Below, piece by piece: positions 11,168-18,999 of a stretch of 34,361 bases of DNA. The stretch comes from Clostridiales bacterium. Lineage in GTDB: Bacteria > Bacillota > Sulfobacillia > Sulfobacillales > Sulfobacillaceae. Below the pieces are notes generated by a model. The model saw only the letters and a list, made by a program, of their open reading frames with translations, was not told where the DNA came from and did no database searches. The stretch's first letter is position 1. Every line of letters begins with the position of its first letter. The translations under genes were made by a program, and so were the position numbers. The DNA lies in NCBI GenBank assembly GCA_027365485.1, contig DAHXNH010000345.1:1-34361 (forward strand), written 5' to 3'.

Positions 11168-11541
11168 AGGGACTCCTCCTTCGTTCTTCCGTACAATTTA
11201 ACCACAAACAAGATCTCGGGCAGAAAAACAGCAATCAACAGCGGCCAAGCGACAAGATGCGGGCCCTTAATGACTGCCCACCACAAAAGCCCGCCAACGA
11301 CGACCAACCGAAAAAAGCTAGCCACTTGAAACGGCCCTTGCGCCTTGCCCGGATTGAGTTTCAGGACCCTGCGAAGGCCCGACAGAAGAAGGTGAAAATT
11401 TAGCCATCCTAGCAACAGCCCCAACAGCAGCGACCAGCCTAGATCTTTGATTTCCGGAATCAACGTCAGGAGTAAGCTTGCTCCGCCAATCAACCACAGC
11501 CAGCGACGCACCCACCGGTAGGCCTCATCGACGGCCCTCAC
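11164..11541 (-). CDS. atpI: ATP synthase protein I (AtpI-like)
   Basis: This about 125-residue protein has four predicted membrane segments (LWLIGGASLLLTLIP, WSLLLGLLLGWLNFHLLL, VASFFRLVVVGGLLWWAV, LVAWPLLIAVFLPEILFVVKLY). A longer frame opens at 11646, but GTG 11541 overlaps the upstream stop as GTGA and the first 35 codons of the longer form overlap atpZ, so the shorter form is preferred. AtpI proteins assist c-ring assembly in several bacteria. Position directly before atpB is the standard one. Confidence 0.8.
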   Translation of the reverse strand: MRAVDEAYRWVRRWLWLIGGASLLLTLIPEIKDLGWSLLLGLLLGWLNFHLLLSGLRRVLKLNPGKAQGPFQVASFFRLVVVGGLLWWAVIKGPHLVAWPLLIAVFLPEILFVVKLYGRTKEESL

Positions 11542-11810
11542 TCTTGGCTTACCGCAGCATAAAGTGCCCACATGCCTAGAGCAAAGCCCACCAGTACTCC
11601 TCCTGCCGTCAACCACGGGGTGGTACCGAAGCGATGGTCTAACCATCTTCCCCCTAAGACCCCACCTACTACCGCCGCGACCAGTTCGCCACCAGCGGCT
11701 GCAATAGTCAGACCTCGAGTCATCCGTCGTCTGGGTTTTTCCACAATATCCGCCTCACACAAAAAGCCCCATCGATGTCCTTTCGATTCCAGGGCTTCGG
11801 TGGGCGCCAT
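11538..11810 (-). CDS. atpZ: AtpZ/AtpI-family small membrane protein, first gene of the atp operon
   Basis: The 90-residue protein has two membrane helices with a short GGRWLDHRFGTTPW connector, the hallmark of the AtpZ group. The start at ATG 11810 was chosen over an upstream ATG (11906) because AGGGTGAGG lies six bases before it and the longer frame runs back through the promoter. In several bacteria AtpZ and AtpI act together as a divalent cation transporter or assembly aid, but the exact role here is not shown. The promoter lies about 70 bp upstream. Confidence 0.75.
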   Translation of the reverse strand: MAPTEALESKGHRWGFLCEADIVEKPRRRMTRGLTIAAAGGELVAAVVGGVLGGRWLDHRFGTTPWLTAGGVLVGFALGMWALYAAVSQE

Positions 11811-11877
11811 GGCGAACCTCACCCTATCGACGAGATTCGTCACCAAGACACGGTCCAGGTACACTATCCCCCGGTGT

Positions 11878-11906
11878 ATTATAAACAAAGGTACGACGGT
11901 CCACAA
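11878..11906 (-). promoter_or_regulatory. Sigma-A-type promoter of the atp operon
   Basis: On the minus strand TTGTGG (11906-11901) and a perfect TATAAT (11883-11878) are separated by 17 bp. This lies between the upp stop and atpZ, so the ATP synthase operon can be transcribed independently of the upstream genes. Confidence 0.7.
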
Positions 11907-11919
11907 TAGTCGGATCTCA

Positions 11920-12546
11920 TCAGATTATCGTGCCAAACAGCCTATCTCCAGCATCCCCCAAACCCGGAAGAATATAGCCATCGCTATTGAGTTTCTCGTC
12001 CACCGCGGCGGTATATATAGGAACCTCCGGATGACGCAAAAAAACTCGCTCAATACCGGGCTGAGCCGCAATCACCGAGACCAAAACCACCTGACTGGCC
12101 CCTTCGCCCTTTAAATAGTCGATGGCCTCGACGGCTGAGCCCCCGGTGGCGAGCATGGGATCCAGCACGAAAAATGGCCATTGCTGACAGCGTTTTGGGA
12201 AATTGCTGTAATATCTTTGCGGAATCAGGGTGGTCTCGTCGCGATACATTCCCAGGTGCGACACCACCATCCCCGGGATCAAGTCGATAAACCCTTCGAC
12301 CATACCCAGTCCCGCCCGCAAAATCGGAACCAAAACCGCCTGACTAGTCAATCCATGGCCCTCGGCCACCACGCCCAGCGGAGTTAACACCTCGACCTTG
12401 GCGGTCGCTAAATGGCTAAATACCGGATAAGCCATAATCCTACTCAATTGCAACAGATGGTGTCGAAACCGCTCCGGCCCCAGGCTGGCATCGCGCAGAG
12501 CGGTCACATGCACCTTGGCCAAGGGGTGGTTCACCACCGTGAGCAT
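11920..12546 (-). CDS. upp: Uracil phosphoribosyltransferase
   Basis: This 208-residue enzyme converts uracil and PRPP to UMP in pyrimidine salvage. The PRPP loop DPMLATGGSA is at 129-138, VPILRAGLGM at 73-82, and the C-terminal uracil-binding signature (DEKLNSDGYILPGLGDAGD) is complete. The start is ATG 12546 (GGAGGG six bases upstream), giving the family's standard 208-209 residues; a longer frame from 12600 overlaps rpiB. It is 16 bp after rpiB and directly upstream of the atp promoter, the same neighbour relation as in Bacillus. Confidence 0.97.
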   Translation of the reverse strand: MLTVVNHPLAKVHVTALRDASLGPERFRHHLLQLSRIMAYPVFSHLATAKVEVLTPLGVVAEGHGLTSQAVLVPILRAGLGMVEGFIDLIPGMVVSHLGMYRDETTLIPQRYYSNFPKRCQQWPFFVLDPMLATGGSAVEAIDYLKGEGASQVVLVSVIAAQPGIERVFLRHPEVPIYTAAVDEKLNSDGYILPGLGDAGDRLFGTII

Positions 12547-12562
12547 CGGATGCCCTCCATCA

Positions 12563-13009
12563 TTAGAATCGGCCACTCTCCATGGTCTGAATTTTTTCAA
12601 TCCGGCGTTGATGGCGACCGCCTTCGAAGTCGGTATCGAGCCAACGGCCTAAAATCTCTTCGGCCATAGCCGGTGCCACGATTCGCGCACCCATCGTCAA
12701 CACATTGGCGTCATTATGCTGCCGAGACAGTCTGGCTGACATCAAATCATGAGCGGTGACCGCACGCACTCCATCCACTTTGTTCGCAGAGATACACATC
12801 CCCATGCCTGTTCCACAAAGCAAAAGGCCGCGATCCACCTTCCCAAACGCCACCGCTCGACCCACTTTTTCGGCGTAATCAGGATAGTCGACGCTGTCGT
12901 CACTAAAAGTGCCAAAATCCTCGACATCCCATCCCCGATCCATCAAAAACCTGACTAATCCCTCTTTGAGGGGCCAACCCGCATGATCTGCACCCACTGC
13001 GATGCGCAT
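12563..13009 (-). CDS. rpiB: Ribose-5-phosphate isomerase B
   Basis: The 148-residue RpiB/LacAB-family enzyme interconverts ribulose 5-phosphate and ribose 5-phosphate. It shows the N-terminal GADHAGWPLK, DYPDYAEKV, and the catalytic Cys65 within LLCGTGMGMCISANKV. RHNDANVLTMGAR is present as RQHNDANVLTMGAR. ATG 13009 is preferred over ATG 13015 because a GGGGGG run lies six bases before it and only touches the first ATG. It is in line with sua5 (34 bp gap) and upp. Confidence 0.95.
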   Translation of the reverse strand: MRIAVGADHAGWPLKEGLVRFLMDRGWDVEDFGTFSDDSVDYPDYAEKVGRAVAFGKVDRGLLLCGTGMGMCISANKVDGVRAVTAHDLMSARLSRQHNDANVLTMGARIVAPAMAEEILGRWLDTDFEGGRHQRRIEKIQTMESGRF

Positions 13010-13043
13010 GTCCATCCCCCCATTTTCGTCTGAGCATGAAACC

Positions 13044-14492
13044 TCAACTATCCTTCGACATTCTACCCCAAACCACCTGCCAAAGCTTTAGAAGAAGTGC
13101 ATCCAACTGTTGGGCCACGGCTTCGTATTCTTGGTCCGAGCCGCCATAAGGGTCGGAAATATCTCCCGAGGGATCTCCGACCAAATCGGTCAAACGCCAG
13201 ACCCGCTCCGCCCAGTTCGGCCGCATGCGTTTGACCGCCTCTGCCTGATCTTGAGTCATGGTCAAGACGAATCGAGGCTCTTGTGCCACCGAGTCAAGCG
13301 TCTTAGCCCGGTGATAGGCCAGTGACGCCCCCAACTTAGACACCGCCTTCATCGCAGCGGGGGCCGCCCCGGCTCCCAAGTGGGCCATCAATCCCGCGGA
13401 ATGGGCCGTGAAGATCCCATAACGATGGTTCCACAGTGCTTCAGCCATGGCGCTGCGACACGTATTGCCGGTGCACACGAACAACATCGAGTCATTGCCG
13501 AGACCCTGGGCTTTATGCAAACGGTTGAGCACCGCCTCGCCGACACCTTGGTGATGGTTCCAAATCACGGCGATGTATTCGGGATGCATCCGGTCGAGTT
13601 GGCGGAGACCCTGAAACAGATAATGCGCCCCTTCATCCACTGTCTCGCCCAAACTAAAGCTCAAAATGGTGGGCGAGCGGAGTCTCGTCAACCATGACTC
13701 GCGCGCCAGCACCGCGACGCTCCCTGGCCCACGGTCAAGCGCCTGCAATTGCGACGTCACGACGACCGGATCCTCGCTGGAAATGACCACGACTTGTGCC
13801 TTAGGCGCATAATGGCGATAGCGCGTACCCGGCGACCGATGTTGGCCCGAACCTGTGGGTTCCGCCAACCGCCCCACGATCTCTTCGATATCCCGTCGTG
13901 AGATTCCTCCCGGCCGAAGGAGCGTTGGTGGATCGACCGTGACATCAATGACGGTAGACTCCACTCCCAGTGGGCTGGCTCCTCCATCTAAGACCAGGGC
14001 GATGCGACCCGCTAAATCTTCGAACACCGCCTCCGCGTCGGTAGGGCTAGGGCGCCCGGAACGGTTGGCGCTCGGAGCGGCGATCGGTCGGCCTAGCTTT
14101 TGAATCAATTCTCGAGCCACCGGATGACTCGGCATGCGCACGGCGACCGTTTCGAGCCCACCGCGCACCTCCAAAGGCACTCGACCATTCGCCCGGACCA
14201 CCAACGTCAGCGCTCCCGGCCAAAATCGCTCAGCGAGGCGGGCTGCCAAAGGCGTAAGCGGCATTGCCGAGACCTGAGACAGCATCTCCCAGTCAGCCAG
14301 ATGCACAATTAGAGGATTATCTGCGGGTCGCCCTTTGGCAACAAAGACTTTTCTGGCCGCGTCCAAATTCAATGCATCACAACCCAAGCCGTACACCGTT
14401 TCCGTAGGAAACGCTACCAGCTCTCCTAGCGCCAGCAACCGCGCGGCGCGTTCAATCTGATCGGAGCTAGCTGTCACTCGTTGGGTATTCAT
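13044..14492 (-). CDS. Fusion: threonylcarbamoyl-AMP synthase (Sua5/YwlC) plus low-molecular-weight phosphatase (YwlE-like)
   Basis: One 482-residue frame joins two enzymes. Residues about 10-320 are Sua5: YrdC core with FPTETVYGLGCDA (28-40), KGRPADNPL (53-61), APSANRSG (139-146) and LRPGGISR (192-199), then the Sua5 C-terminal domain beginning near the SPGTRYRHYAP linker (220-230). It makes threonylcarbamoyl-AMP for the t6A tRNA modification. Residues about 336-480 are a low-molecular-weight protein tyrosine/arginine phosphatase with the CTGNTCR loop (340-346) and general-acid DPYG (447-450). In Bacillus these are the nearby separate genes ywlC and ywlE. The junction (about 322-336) is read without a stop, and ATG 14492 overlaps the rhodanese stop by 4 bp. 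Confidence 0.93.
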   Translation of the reverse strand: MNTQRVTASSDQIERAARLLALGELVAFPTETVYGLGCDALNLDAARKVFVAKGRPADNPLIVHLADWEMLSQVSAMPLTPLAARLAERFWPGALTLVVRANGRVPLEVRGGLETVAVRMPSHPVARELIQKLGRPIAAPSANRSGRPSPTDAEAVFEDLAGRIALVLDGGASPLGVESTVIDVTVDPPTLLRPGGISRRDIEEIVGRLAEPTGSGQHRSPGTRYRHYAPKAQVVVISSEDPVVVTSQLQALDRGPGSVAVLARESWLTRLRSPTILSFSLGETVDEGAHYLFQGLRQLDRMHPEYIAVIWNHHQGVGEAVLNRLHKAQGLGNDSMLFVCTGNTCRSAMAEALWNHRYGIFTAHSAGLMAHLGAGAAPAAMKAVSKLGASLAYHRAKTLDSVAQEPRFVLTMTQDQAEAVKRMRPNWAERVWRLTDLVGDPSGDISDPYGGSDQEYEAVAQQLDALLLKLWQVVWGRMSKDS

Positions 14493-14827
14493 GAGCCAAC
14501 CTCAGGCCGCTCTGTGCCCGCCGACACGGTCCTCTGGGTCAAAGCGAGATAGGCGTCAAGACCGCCGGTCAACATATAGACCTTGTGATATCCTTGCTCC
14601 TCGAGCACTTCGGCCGCATATTCGCTACCCCGACCACCAAATTGACAAAACACCACCAAATCGTGGTCCTGAGGAAACACCCGGGGCTCGTCTTCCAAAT
14701 CGGTCACGGGAATATGGATGGCTTCGGCGAGGGTTCCCACCTTGCCCAAACGGACGTCAATCACAGTCAGCGGTCTTGGGCTTGCCATCCAATCGGCTAG
14801 CGTCTCAGCGGAGATCCACTCTGCCAT
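14489..14827 (-). CDS. Single-domain rhodanese-like protein
   Basis: The 112-residue protein has the fold's ISAETLADWM start, TVIDVR, and an active-site loop with Cys61 in FCQFGGRGS. The loop begins C-Q-F-G-G-R, which fits sulfurtransferases with a six-residue loop. It probably carries persulfide sulfur, but the acceptor is unknown. It lies in the prfA-prmC-sua5 operon, overlapping the next gene by 4 bp, in a place where Bacillus has other small genes. Sulfur transfer to tRNA or redox defence are possible roles (inference). Confidence 0.88.
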   Translation of the reverse strand: MAEWISAETLADWMASPRPLTVIDVRLGKVGTLAEAIHIPVTDLEDEPRVFPQDHDLVVFCQFGGRGSEYAAEVLEEQGYHKVYMLTGGLDAYLALTQRTVSAGTERPEVGS

Positions 14828-14828
14828 C

Positions 14829-15719
14829 TTATGCCCCCCTTCGCCACCTACCGTAAACCACCCTTTGCACCCCGGAAAGGTCTCGAACCGTTTTTACTTG
14901 AGAAAATCCCCGGCGCCGCATTCGCTCTGCCACGACTTCGGCTTGTCGGGCGCCCACCTCCAAGAACAGTCCTCCATTTGCCGCCAGTCGCTTTGGCGCA
15001 CTGTCGATCAGCGCGTCGAGTAAAAACAAACCGGCATCGGCGGCAAAAAGAGCTTCCGGCGGCTCAAATTGCGTCTCCACGCTCATACCATGCACTTCTT
15101 CGACTCCAATATACGGCAAATTGGCACAAAGAATATCGATGGGCTCCAGTGCCCATGGCTCAATCCCTGGCGTCCACGGGCCCCAGTCCAGCAAATCGGC
15201 TCGGAGCACCCTTAACGGAAGGCTTAGTCGGACGCTGTTTACCATCGTCACCATCAGCGGCCAGCACTGAATGTCGGTGGCCAAAATTCGCCACCGGGGT
15301 CGAGCACTTCTGACGGCCAGGGCAACAGCTCCACTACCGCAGCCCACATCCACCACCAACGGGGCGATCGGCAAATCCTTCTCGGCAAGCACAGTCTCCA
15401 CCAAATGTTCGGTTTCCGGCCGAGGGATGAGGACGCCGGCAGGAGTAAACAACGACAACCCAAAAAATTCTCGCGAGCGGCTGAGGTAAGCAAAAGGTTC
15501 GCCGGCTTGCCGACGGCCGATCAGCGCCTCAAACTTTCGGGCCTCATCTGGGCTGAGAAATAGCGACGGCTCCCGCCATAGAGCCTCCACGGTAGTCTCG
15601 AGGGCAAGAGCCAGAATAAGGTAGCCTTCCCGTTCGGGCGCTTCGATCCCGGCCCGCCTCAGCGCGCCGATAGCCCGCTCGACTCTCAAGCGAGTAGGCA
15701 CAGGAGTTCCCTCGTTCAC
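14829..15719 (-). CDS. prmC: Release factor glutamine methyltransferase PrmC
   Basis: The 296-residue SAM-dependent enzyme methylates the GGQ glutamine of release factors. An N-terminal helical substrate domain is followed by IPRPETEHLVE (98-108), the SAM motif DVGCGSGA (124-131), and the catalytic NLPY tetrad (200-203), where the common form is NPPY. NLPY occurs in other members of the family, so activity is expected. It lies two bases after prfA, its substrate's gene, and one base before the rhodanese. Confidence 0.95.
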   Translation of the reverse strand: MNEGTPVPTRLRVERAIGALRRAGIEAPEREGYLILALALETTVEALWREPSLFLSPDEARKFEALIGRRQAGEPFAYLSRSREFFGLSLFTPAGVLIPRPETEHLVETVLAEKDLPIAPLVVDVGCGSGAVALAVRSARPRWRILATDIQCWPLMVTMVNSVRLSLPLRVLRADLLDWGPWTPGIEPWALEPIDILCANLPYIGVEEVHGMSVETQFEPPEALFAADAGLFLLDALIDSAPKRLAANGGLFLEVGARQAEVVAERMRRRGFSQVKTVRDLSGVQRVVYGRWRRGA

Positions 15720-15721
15720 CG

Positions 15722-16798
15722 CTATCGCGCCTCACGCATGCGTCCAGCCTCTTCTTGGGCGGCCAAAGCGCTAATCAATTCATCGATATCCCCGTCCAAC
15801 ACCGTTTCCAGTCGATGCAAAGTGACACCCACCCGATGATCAGTCACTCGACCTTGAGGAAAATTATAGGTTCGGATGCGCTCCGAGCGATCTCCAGTGC
15901 CGACTTGACTCTTTCTTTCATCGGAAAGTTCTTTTTCGCGCTCGCTGTCGTACAACGCCTTCAACCGCGCGCGAAGAACTCGCATGGCTTTCTCCCGATT
16001 TTTTAATTGAGACTTCTCATCCTGGCAGGAGACGACGATGCCGGTTGGCAAATGAGTAATTCTCACCGCCGATTCGGTCTTGTTGACGTGTTGGCCGCCA
16101 GCGCCGCTCGAACGCATGGTGTCAATTCGCAGGTCATCAGGGTCCACTTCGACATCCACTTCCTCAGCCTCTGGCATCACTGCCACCGTGACCGTAGACG
16201 TATGAATCCGACCTTGGGCCTCGGTAACCGGGACTCGTTGGACCCGATGCACTCCGCGTTCAAATTTCAGCCGGCTAAACGCTCCGTAGCCCTCAATCAA
16301 AATAATGATTTCTTTAAATCCCCCGATATCTGTGGGACTCGAAGACAAAATTTCGGTCTTCCAGCCTTGACGCTCGGCGTAACGGACATACATACGATAT
16401 AACTCGGATGCAAACAATGCCGCCTCTTCTCCACCCGCGCCGCCTCGAATTTCTACCAACACATTCTTGTCGTCATTGGCATCGCGAGGGGTCAGCAACA
16501 TCCGCAGGGTTTCTTCCAACTTCAGAGCCTCGGCCTTGAAGGGTCCCATTTCATCAGAAGCCCACTTCCGGGTCTCTTCATCACCTTGACGCGCTAGATC
16601 ATGCACCGTCTCTATCTCCGCGAGGACGTTCTGATAAGCTCGATAGGTGGTCACCGCATCCTGCCACTGAGCCATTTCTTGGCCAATGCGGCGCATGCGA
16701 TCCGGATCTTGGGTGACCTCAGGCTGTGACAACTCTTCAGTTAGAGCTTGATAGTGCGACTGGATTTCTTCCAGTCGCATCTTAATGGTTTCGTCCAT
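15722..16798 (-). CDS. prfA: Peptide chain release factor 1
   Basis: This 358-residue protein terminates translation at UAA and UAG. The codon-reading P-V-T tripeptide (190-192, class PxT) marks it as RF1, not RF2. GGQ is at 234-236 in [11 protein letters not shown]. The C-terminal SGDRSER and [13 protein letters not shown] motifs are intact. ATG 16798 has AGGGGAG four to five bases upstream. A terminator hairpin of rpmE ends only 18 bp before this start. Confidence 0.98.
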   Translation of the reverse strand: MDETIKMRLEEIQSHYQALTEELSQPEVTQDPDRMRRIGQEMAQWQDAVTTYRAYQNVLAEIETVHDLARQGDEETRKWASDEMGPFKAEALKLEETLRMLLTPRDANDDKNVLVEIRGGAGGEEAALFASELYRMYVRYAERQGWKTEILSSSPTDIGGFKEIIILIEGYGAFSRLKFERGVHRVQRVPVTEAQGRIHTSTVTVAVMPEAEEVDVEVDPDDLRIDTMRSSGAGGQHVNKTESAVRITHLPTGIVVSCQDEKSQLKNREKAMRVLRARLKALYDSEREKELSDERKSQVGTGDRSERIRTYNFPQGRVTDHRVGVTLHRLETVLDGDIDELISALAAQEEAGRMREAR

Positions 16799-16816
16799 GG
16801 CGCTCCCCTATTCACC

Positions 16817-16843
16817 AAAAAAAACAGAGCCTTGGGCTCTGTT
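16817..16843 (-). terminator. Intrinsic terminator or attenuator between rpmE and prfA
   Basis: On the minus strand AACAGAGCC pairs perfectly with GGCTCTGTT around a CAA loop and is followed by a run of eight T. It is placed after the rpmE stop but just before prfA, so it may act as an attenuator for the downstream operon. Confidence 0.88.
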
Positions 16844-16852
16844 TCATCCACC

Positions 16853-17053
16853 TTATTTCATCCCATAGCGCCGTTTGAACCGTTCCACTCGACCACCCGT
16901 GTCTACGATTCGCTGTTGCCCGGTATAAAGTGGATGACACTTTCCGCACACTTCAATCCGCAACTCCGATTTGGTCGATCCGATATGGTACACCGCCCCA
17001 CACGAACAAGTCACCGTGGTGCGTTCATATTTAGGATGGATATCTGGTTTCAC
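16853..17053 (-). CDS. rpmE: 50S ribosomal protein L31, zinc-binding type
   Basis: The 66-residue protein has the four zinc-ligand cysteines of the C+ form: C16, C18, C36 and C39, with the KPDIHPKYE start and HPLYTGQQ segment of the family. GTG 17053 is preceded by AAGGTGA. Presence of the ligands suggests it is the zinc-replete paralogue. Its own promoter lies about 60 bp upstream and its terminator follows at once. Confidence 0.97.
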   Translation of the reverse strand: MKPDIHPKYERTTVTCSCGAVYHIGSTKSELRIEVCGKCHPLYTGQQRIVDTGGRVERFKRRYGMK

Positions 17054-17111
17054 TACTTCACCTTCTCTCGTGCACCGACTCCGCTAGTCACTCGGTTCTT
17101 ATGCCTTATCT

Positions 17112-17139
17112 AGTTTAGCAAAAATCCGCAAGGAATCAA
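17112..17139 (-). promoter_or_regulatory. Probable promoter of rpmE
   Basis: TTGATT (17139-17134) and TAAACT (17117-17112) are separated by 16 bp on the minus strand. The leader to GTG 17053 would be about 50 nt. Confidence 0.5.
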
Positions 17140-17276
17140 GATGTCGGCCATGCATCCAGCGCTGAAGCCACGGCACGACCCGAAGGTAGCAAAAACTCCG
17201 TAATGATCTTCTCCACCCCCCGGGTTTCGGCGCATCGGCATTCGTGGCAATGGCTCCGACCACGCCATCCGTAGGG

Positions 17277-18296
17277 TTAAAGGGGCGTCCAGATGCCCAC
17301 CAGCTTGGCCATCAAAAAGGCGAGCACGAATCCCGACGGCGGACCTACCAGCCAACCTTTGACGATGTTCCAAATGCTCGACCATTGGATGGTATTCCGT
17401 CCTCGGGCCAAGCCCGCCCCGGCCATGGCACCGACCAACGCCTGGTTCATTGACGTAAAGAATCCAAAACTCACAGCCGAAAACACGACGATGGCCTGCA
17501 CCAATTGAGCCGCACTCGCCATCGACAAATCCACCTGGACCACATCAAACGCTACTTTTCTCAGCAAGGGTTTCCCCCAGGTCAGGACCCCTACCAACAG
17601 ACCGACTCCTCCAATCATGCCGGCAATCCACACGTTATAGAGGTGGGTCATCACAAAAACACCGGTAGCGTTCGAGACGTCATTGGCTCCCATCGTAAAC
17701 GAAGCGGCCGCACCGATAACGACCAATACTCGGGATAAGATGGCCACCGCCGACAAACGCTTGGCTCCCGAAAAAACTCCGTTCTTGCGGCTCGATGCGG
17801 CTAACGCTGAAGGAACCGGTTGGGGAGCCACAATGTGGTCAAGGCCACGCGTAAACAAATATCCCAATCCCGTCGCCACTGGAGGTGCCAGCACCCAGAC
17901 GATGGCTAAGCCGCCAATCGTCCCCCAATGCACGGGAATACCGGCGCCAACCGCCATTCCCGACACCGCAAACACCAAAATTTGAATGGTAGAGGTCGGA
18001 ATTTTAACCGCGGTATAAATGGTCGTTAAAATAAATGCGGCCACGATAATCGTCACCGCCCCCCACAAGGTCACCTTCGCTCCATCGACGAGATGCATCC
18101 CGACGGTCATTTCCACTCGGTGACTGGCCAGAAAAGCTCCGAAGAAGGCTAAGATAGCCATGGTGACCAGGGCCGGCCAAAGGCCAATCGATCCCGAACC
18201 GTAAGGCATGCCCATACAAGCGCCAGTATAATGCGCGCCAATGCTCCAAGAGAAGGCGAGTACGGCTAAAACTAACACCAGGGCCAAGACTGTCAC
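17277..18296 (-). CDS. PiT/CysP-family anion permease
   Basis: This 339-residue protein has about ten membrane segments in two inverted halves. The second half keeps the PiT signature GANDVSNATG (203-212). In the first half the matching motif is SIGAHYTGACMG (18-29) followed by PYGSGSI, lacking the Asn-Asp pair. PiT phosphate transporters normally have the GANDVANA signature twice, whereas the Bacillus sulfate permease CysP, a PiT relative, has a degenerate first copy. The substrate is therefore phosphate or sulfate; I cannot decide from sequence. Start is GTG 18296, with a GGGGGGA run about nine bases upstream and a promoter immediately before. Confidence 0.82.
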   Translation of the reverse strand: MTVLALVLVLAVLAFSWSIGAHYTGACMGMPYGSGSIGLWPALVTMAILAFFGAFLASHRVEMTVGMHLVDGAKVTLWGAVTIIVAAFILTTIYTAVKIPTSTIQILVFAVSGMAVGAGIPVHWGTIGGLAIVWVLAPPVATGLGYLFTRGLDHIVAPQPVPSALAASSRKNGVFSGAKRLSAVAILSRVLVVIGAAASFTMGANDVSNATGVFVMTHLYNVWIAGMIGGVGLLVGVLTWGKPLLRKVAFDVVQVDLSMASAAQLVQAIVVFSAVSFGFFTSMNQALVGAMAGAGLARGRNTIQWSSIWNIVKGWLVGPPSGFVLAFLMAKLVGIWTPL

Positions 18297-18314
18297 GTCC
18301 TAGTCCCCCCTTCT

Positions 18315-18343
18315 ATGATATATGGCATGGCCTCTTCGTCCAA
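18315..18343 (-). promoter_or_regulatory. Probable promoter of the PiT-family permease
   Basis: TTGGAC (18343-18338) and TATCAT (18320-18315) are 17 bp apart on the minus strand, 19 bp before the GTG start, which would give a very short leader. Confidence 0.45.
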
Positions 18344-18484
18344 TCCTTCTCCCAGTCGTTGGCAGCCCACTCATCGCCACCCTCTTCCGAGTCCGCGAGT
18401 ATAGGTTATCGCGAAGAGGCCGACTTGGATCTCATCGGCCTCGCTCATCGATGGATGCTCACGCCATTTGCAAATCTCAGCCGT

Positions 18485-18937
18485 TTAGGAAAGTGCCCGG
18501 ACGACATCCAAAACCTGGTCGACGTGGCCATCGACTTGGGTGACGTGAAAGATCTTGCGCACTATCCCAGCCTTGTCCAGGACAAAGGTCGTTCGTTTGG
18601 CATAGGTCCCGCTATCATTTAAGATGCCAAGTTCCTGGGAAAGAACCCGGTCCGGATCCGACAACAAAGGGAAATGCAGTCCGCATGCTGTGCTAAATGA
18701 TTCGTGAGCTTCCTTGGGATCCACGCTCATTCCCACCACCACGGTGTCGTGCTGCGCAAACTGATCAAGTTTGCGATCGAAATCAATGGCTTCGCGGGTA
18801 CATCCCGGGGTCAGGTCCTTCGGGTAAAAATACAGCACGACATTCTTTTGACCGTGATATGCGGTGAGATCCACCCTTTCTCCATGATAGGTTTCGCCTA
18901 AGACCGCGGGAAACCTTTCGCCTTCAGTGATCGCCAT
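18485..18937 (-). CDS. bcp: Thioredoxin-dependent peroxiredoxin, Bcp/PrxQ type
   Basis: The 150-residue enzyme reduces hydroperoxides. The peroxidatic Cys46 lies in YPKDLTPGCTREA with the expected Thr and later Arg (YAKRTTFVLD). In many Bcp proteins a resolving Cys stands five residues later; here that place is Ile51. The only other Cys is 85 (STACGLHFP), so a 1-Cys mechanism or an atypical pair is likely (inference). The start is ATG 18937, with GGGAGTG upstream; a longer frame begins at 18970. A dyad lies 40 bp before the start. It is convergent with nothing and may also be reached by read-through from the kinase gene. Confidence 0.93.
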   Translation of the reverse strand: MAITEGERFPAVLGETYHGERVDLTAYHGQKNVVLYFYPKDLTPGCTREAIDFDRKLDQFAQHDTVVVGMSVDPKEAHESFSTACGLHFPLLSDPDRVLSQELGILNDSGTYAKRTTFVLDKAGIVRKIFHVTQVDGHVDQVLDVVRALS

Positions 18938-18976
18938 GCTTTCACTCCCATCGCTCGCCCTCGACCGCAAGCATTT

Positions 18977-18996
18977 TCCTATAGTTTAACATAGGA
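18977..18996. promoter_or_regulatory. Inverted repeat upstream of bcp, possible operator
   Basis: TCCTAT and ATAGGA are perfect 6-base arms around an 8-base AT-rich centre. The dyad lies between the histidine-kinase stop and bcp, at a likely promoter position. The sequence does not match the PerR box well, so the regulator is unknown. Confidence 0.35.
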
Positions 18997-18999
18997 TGC

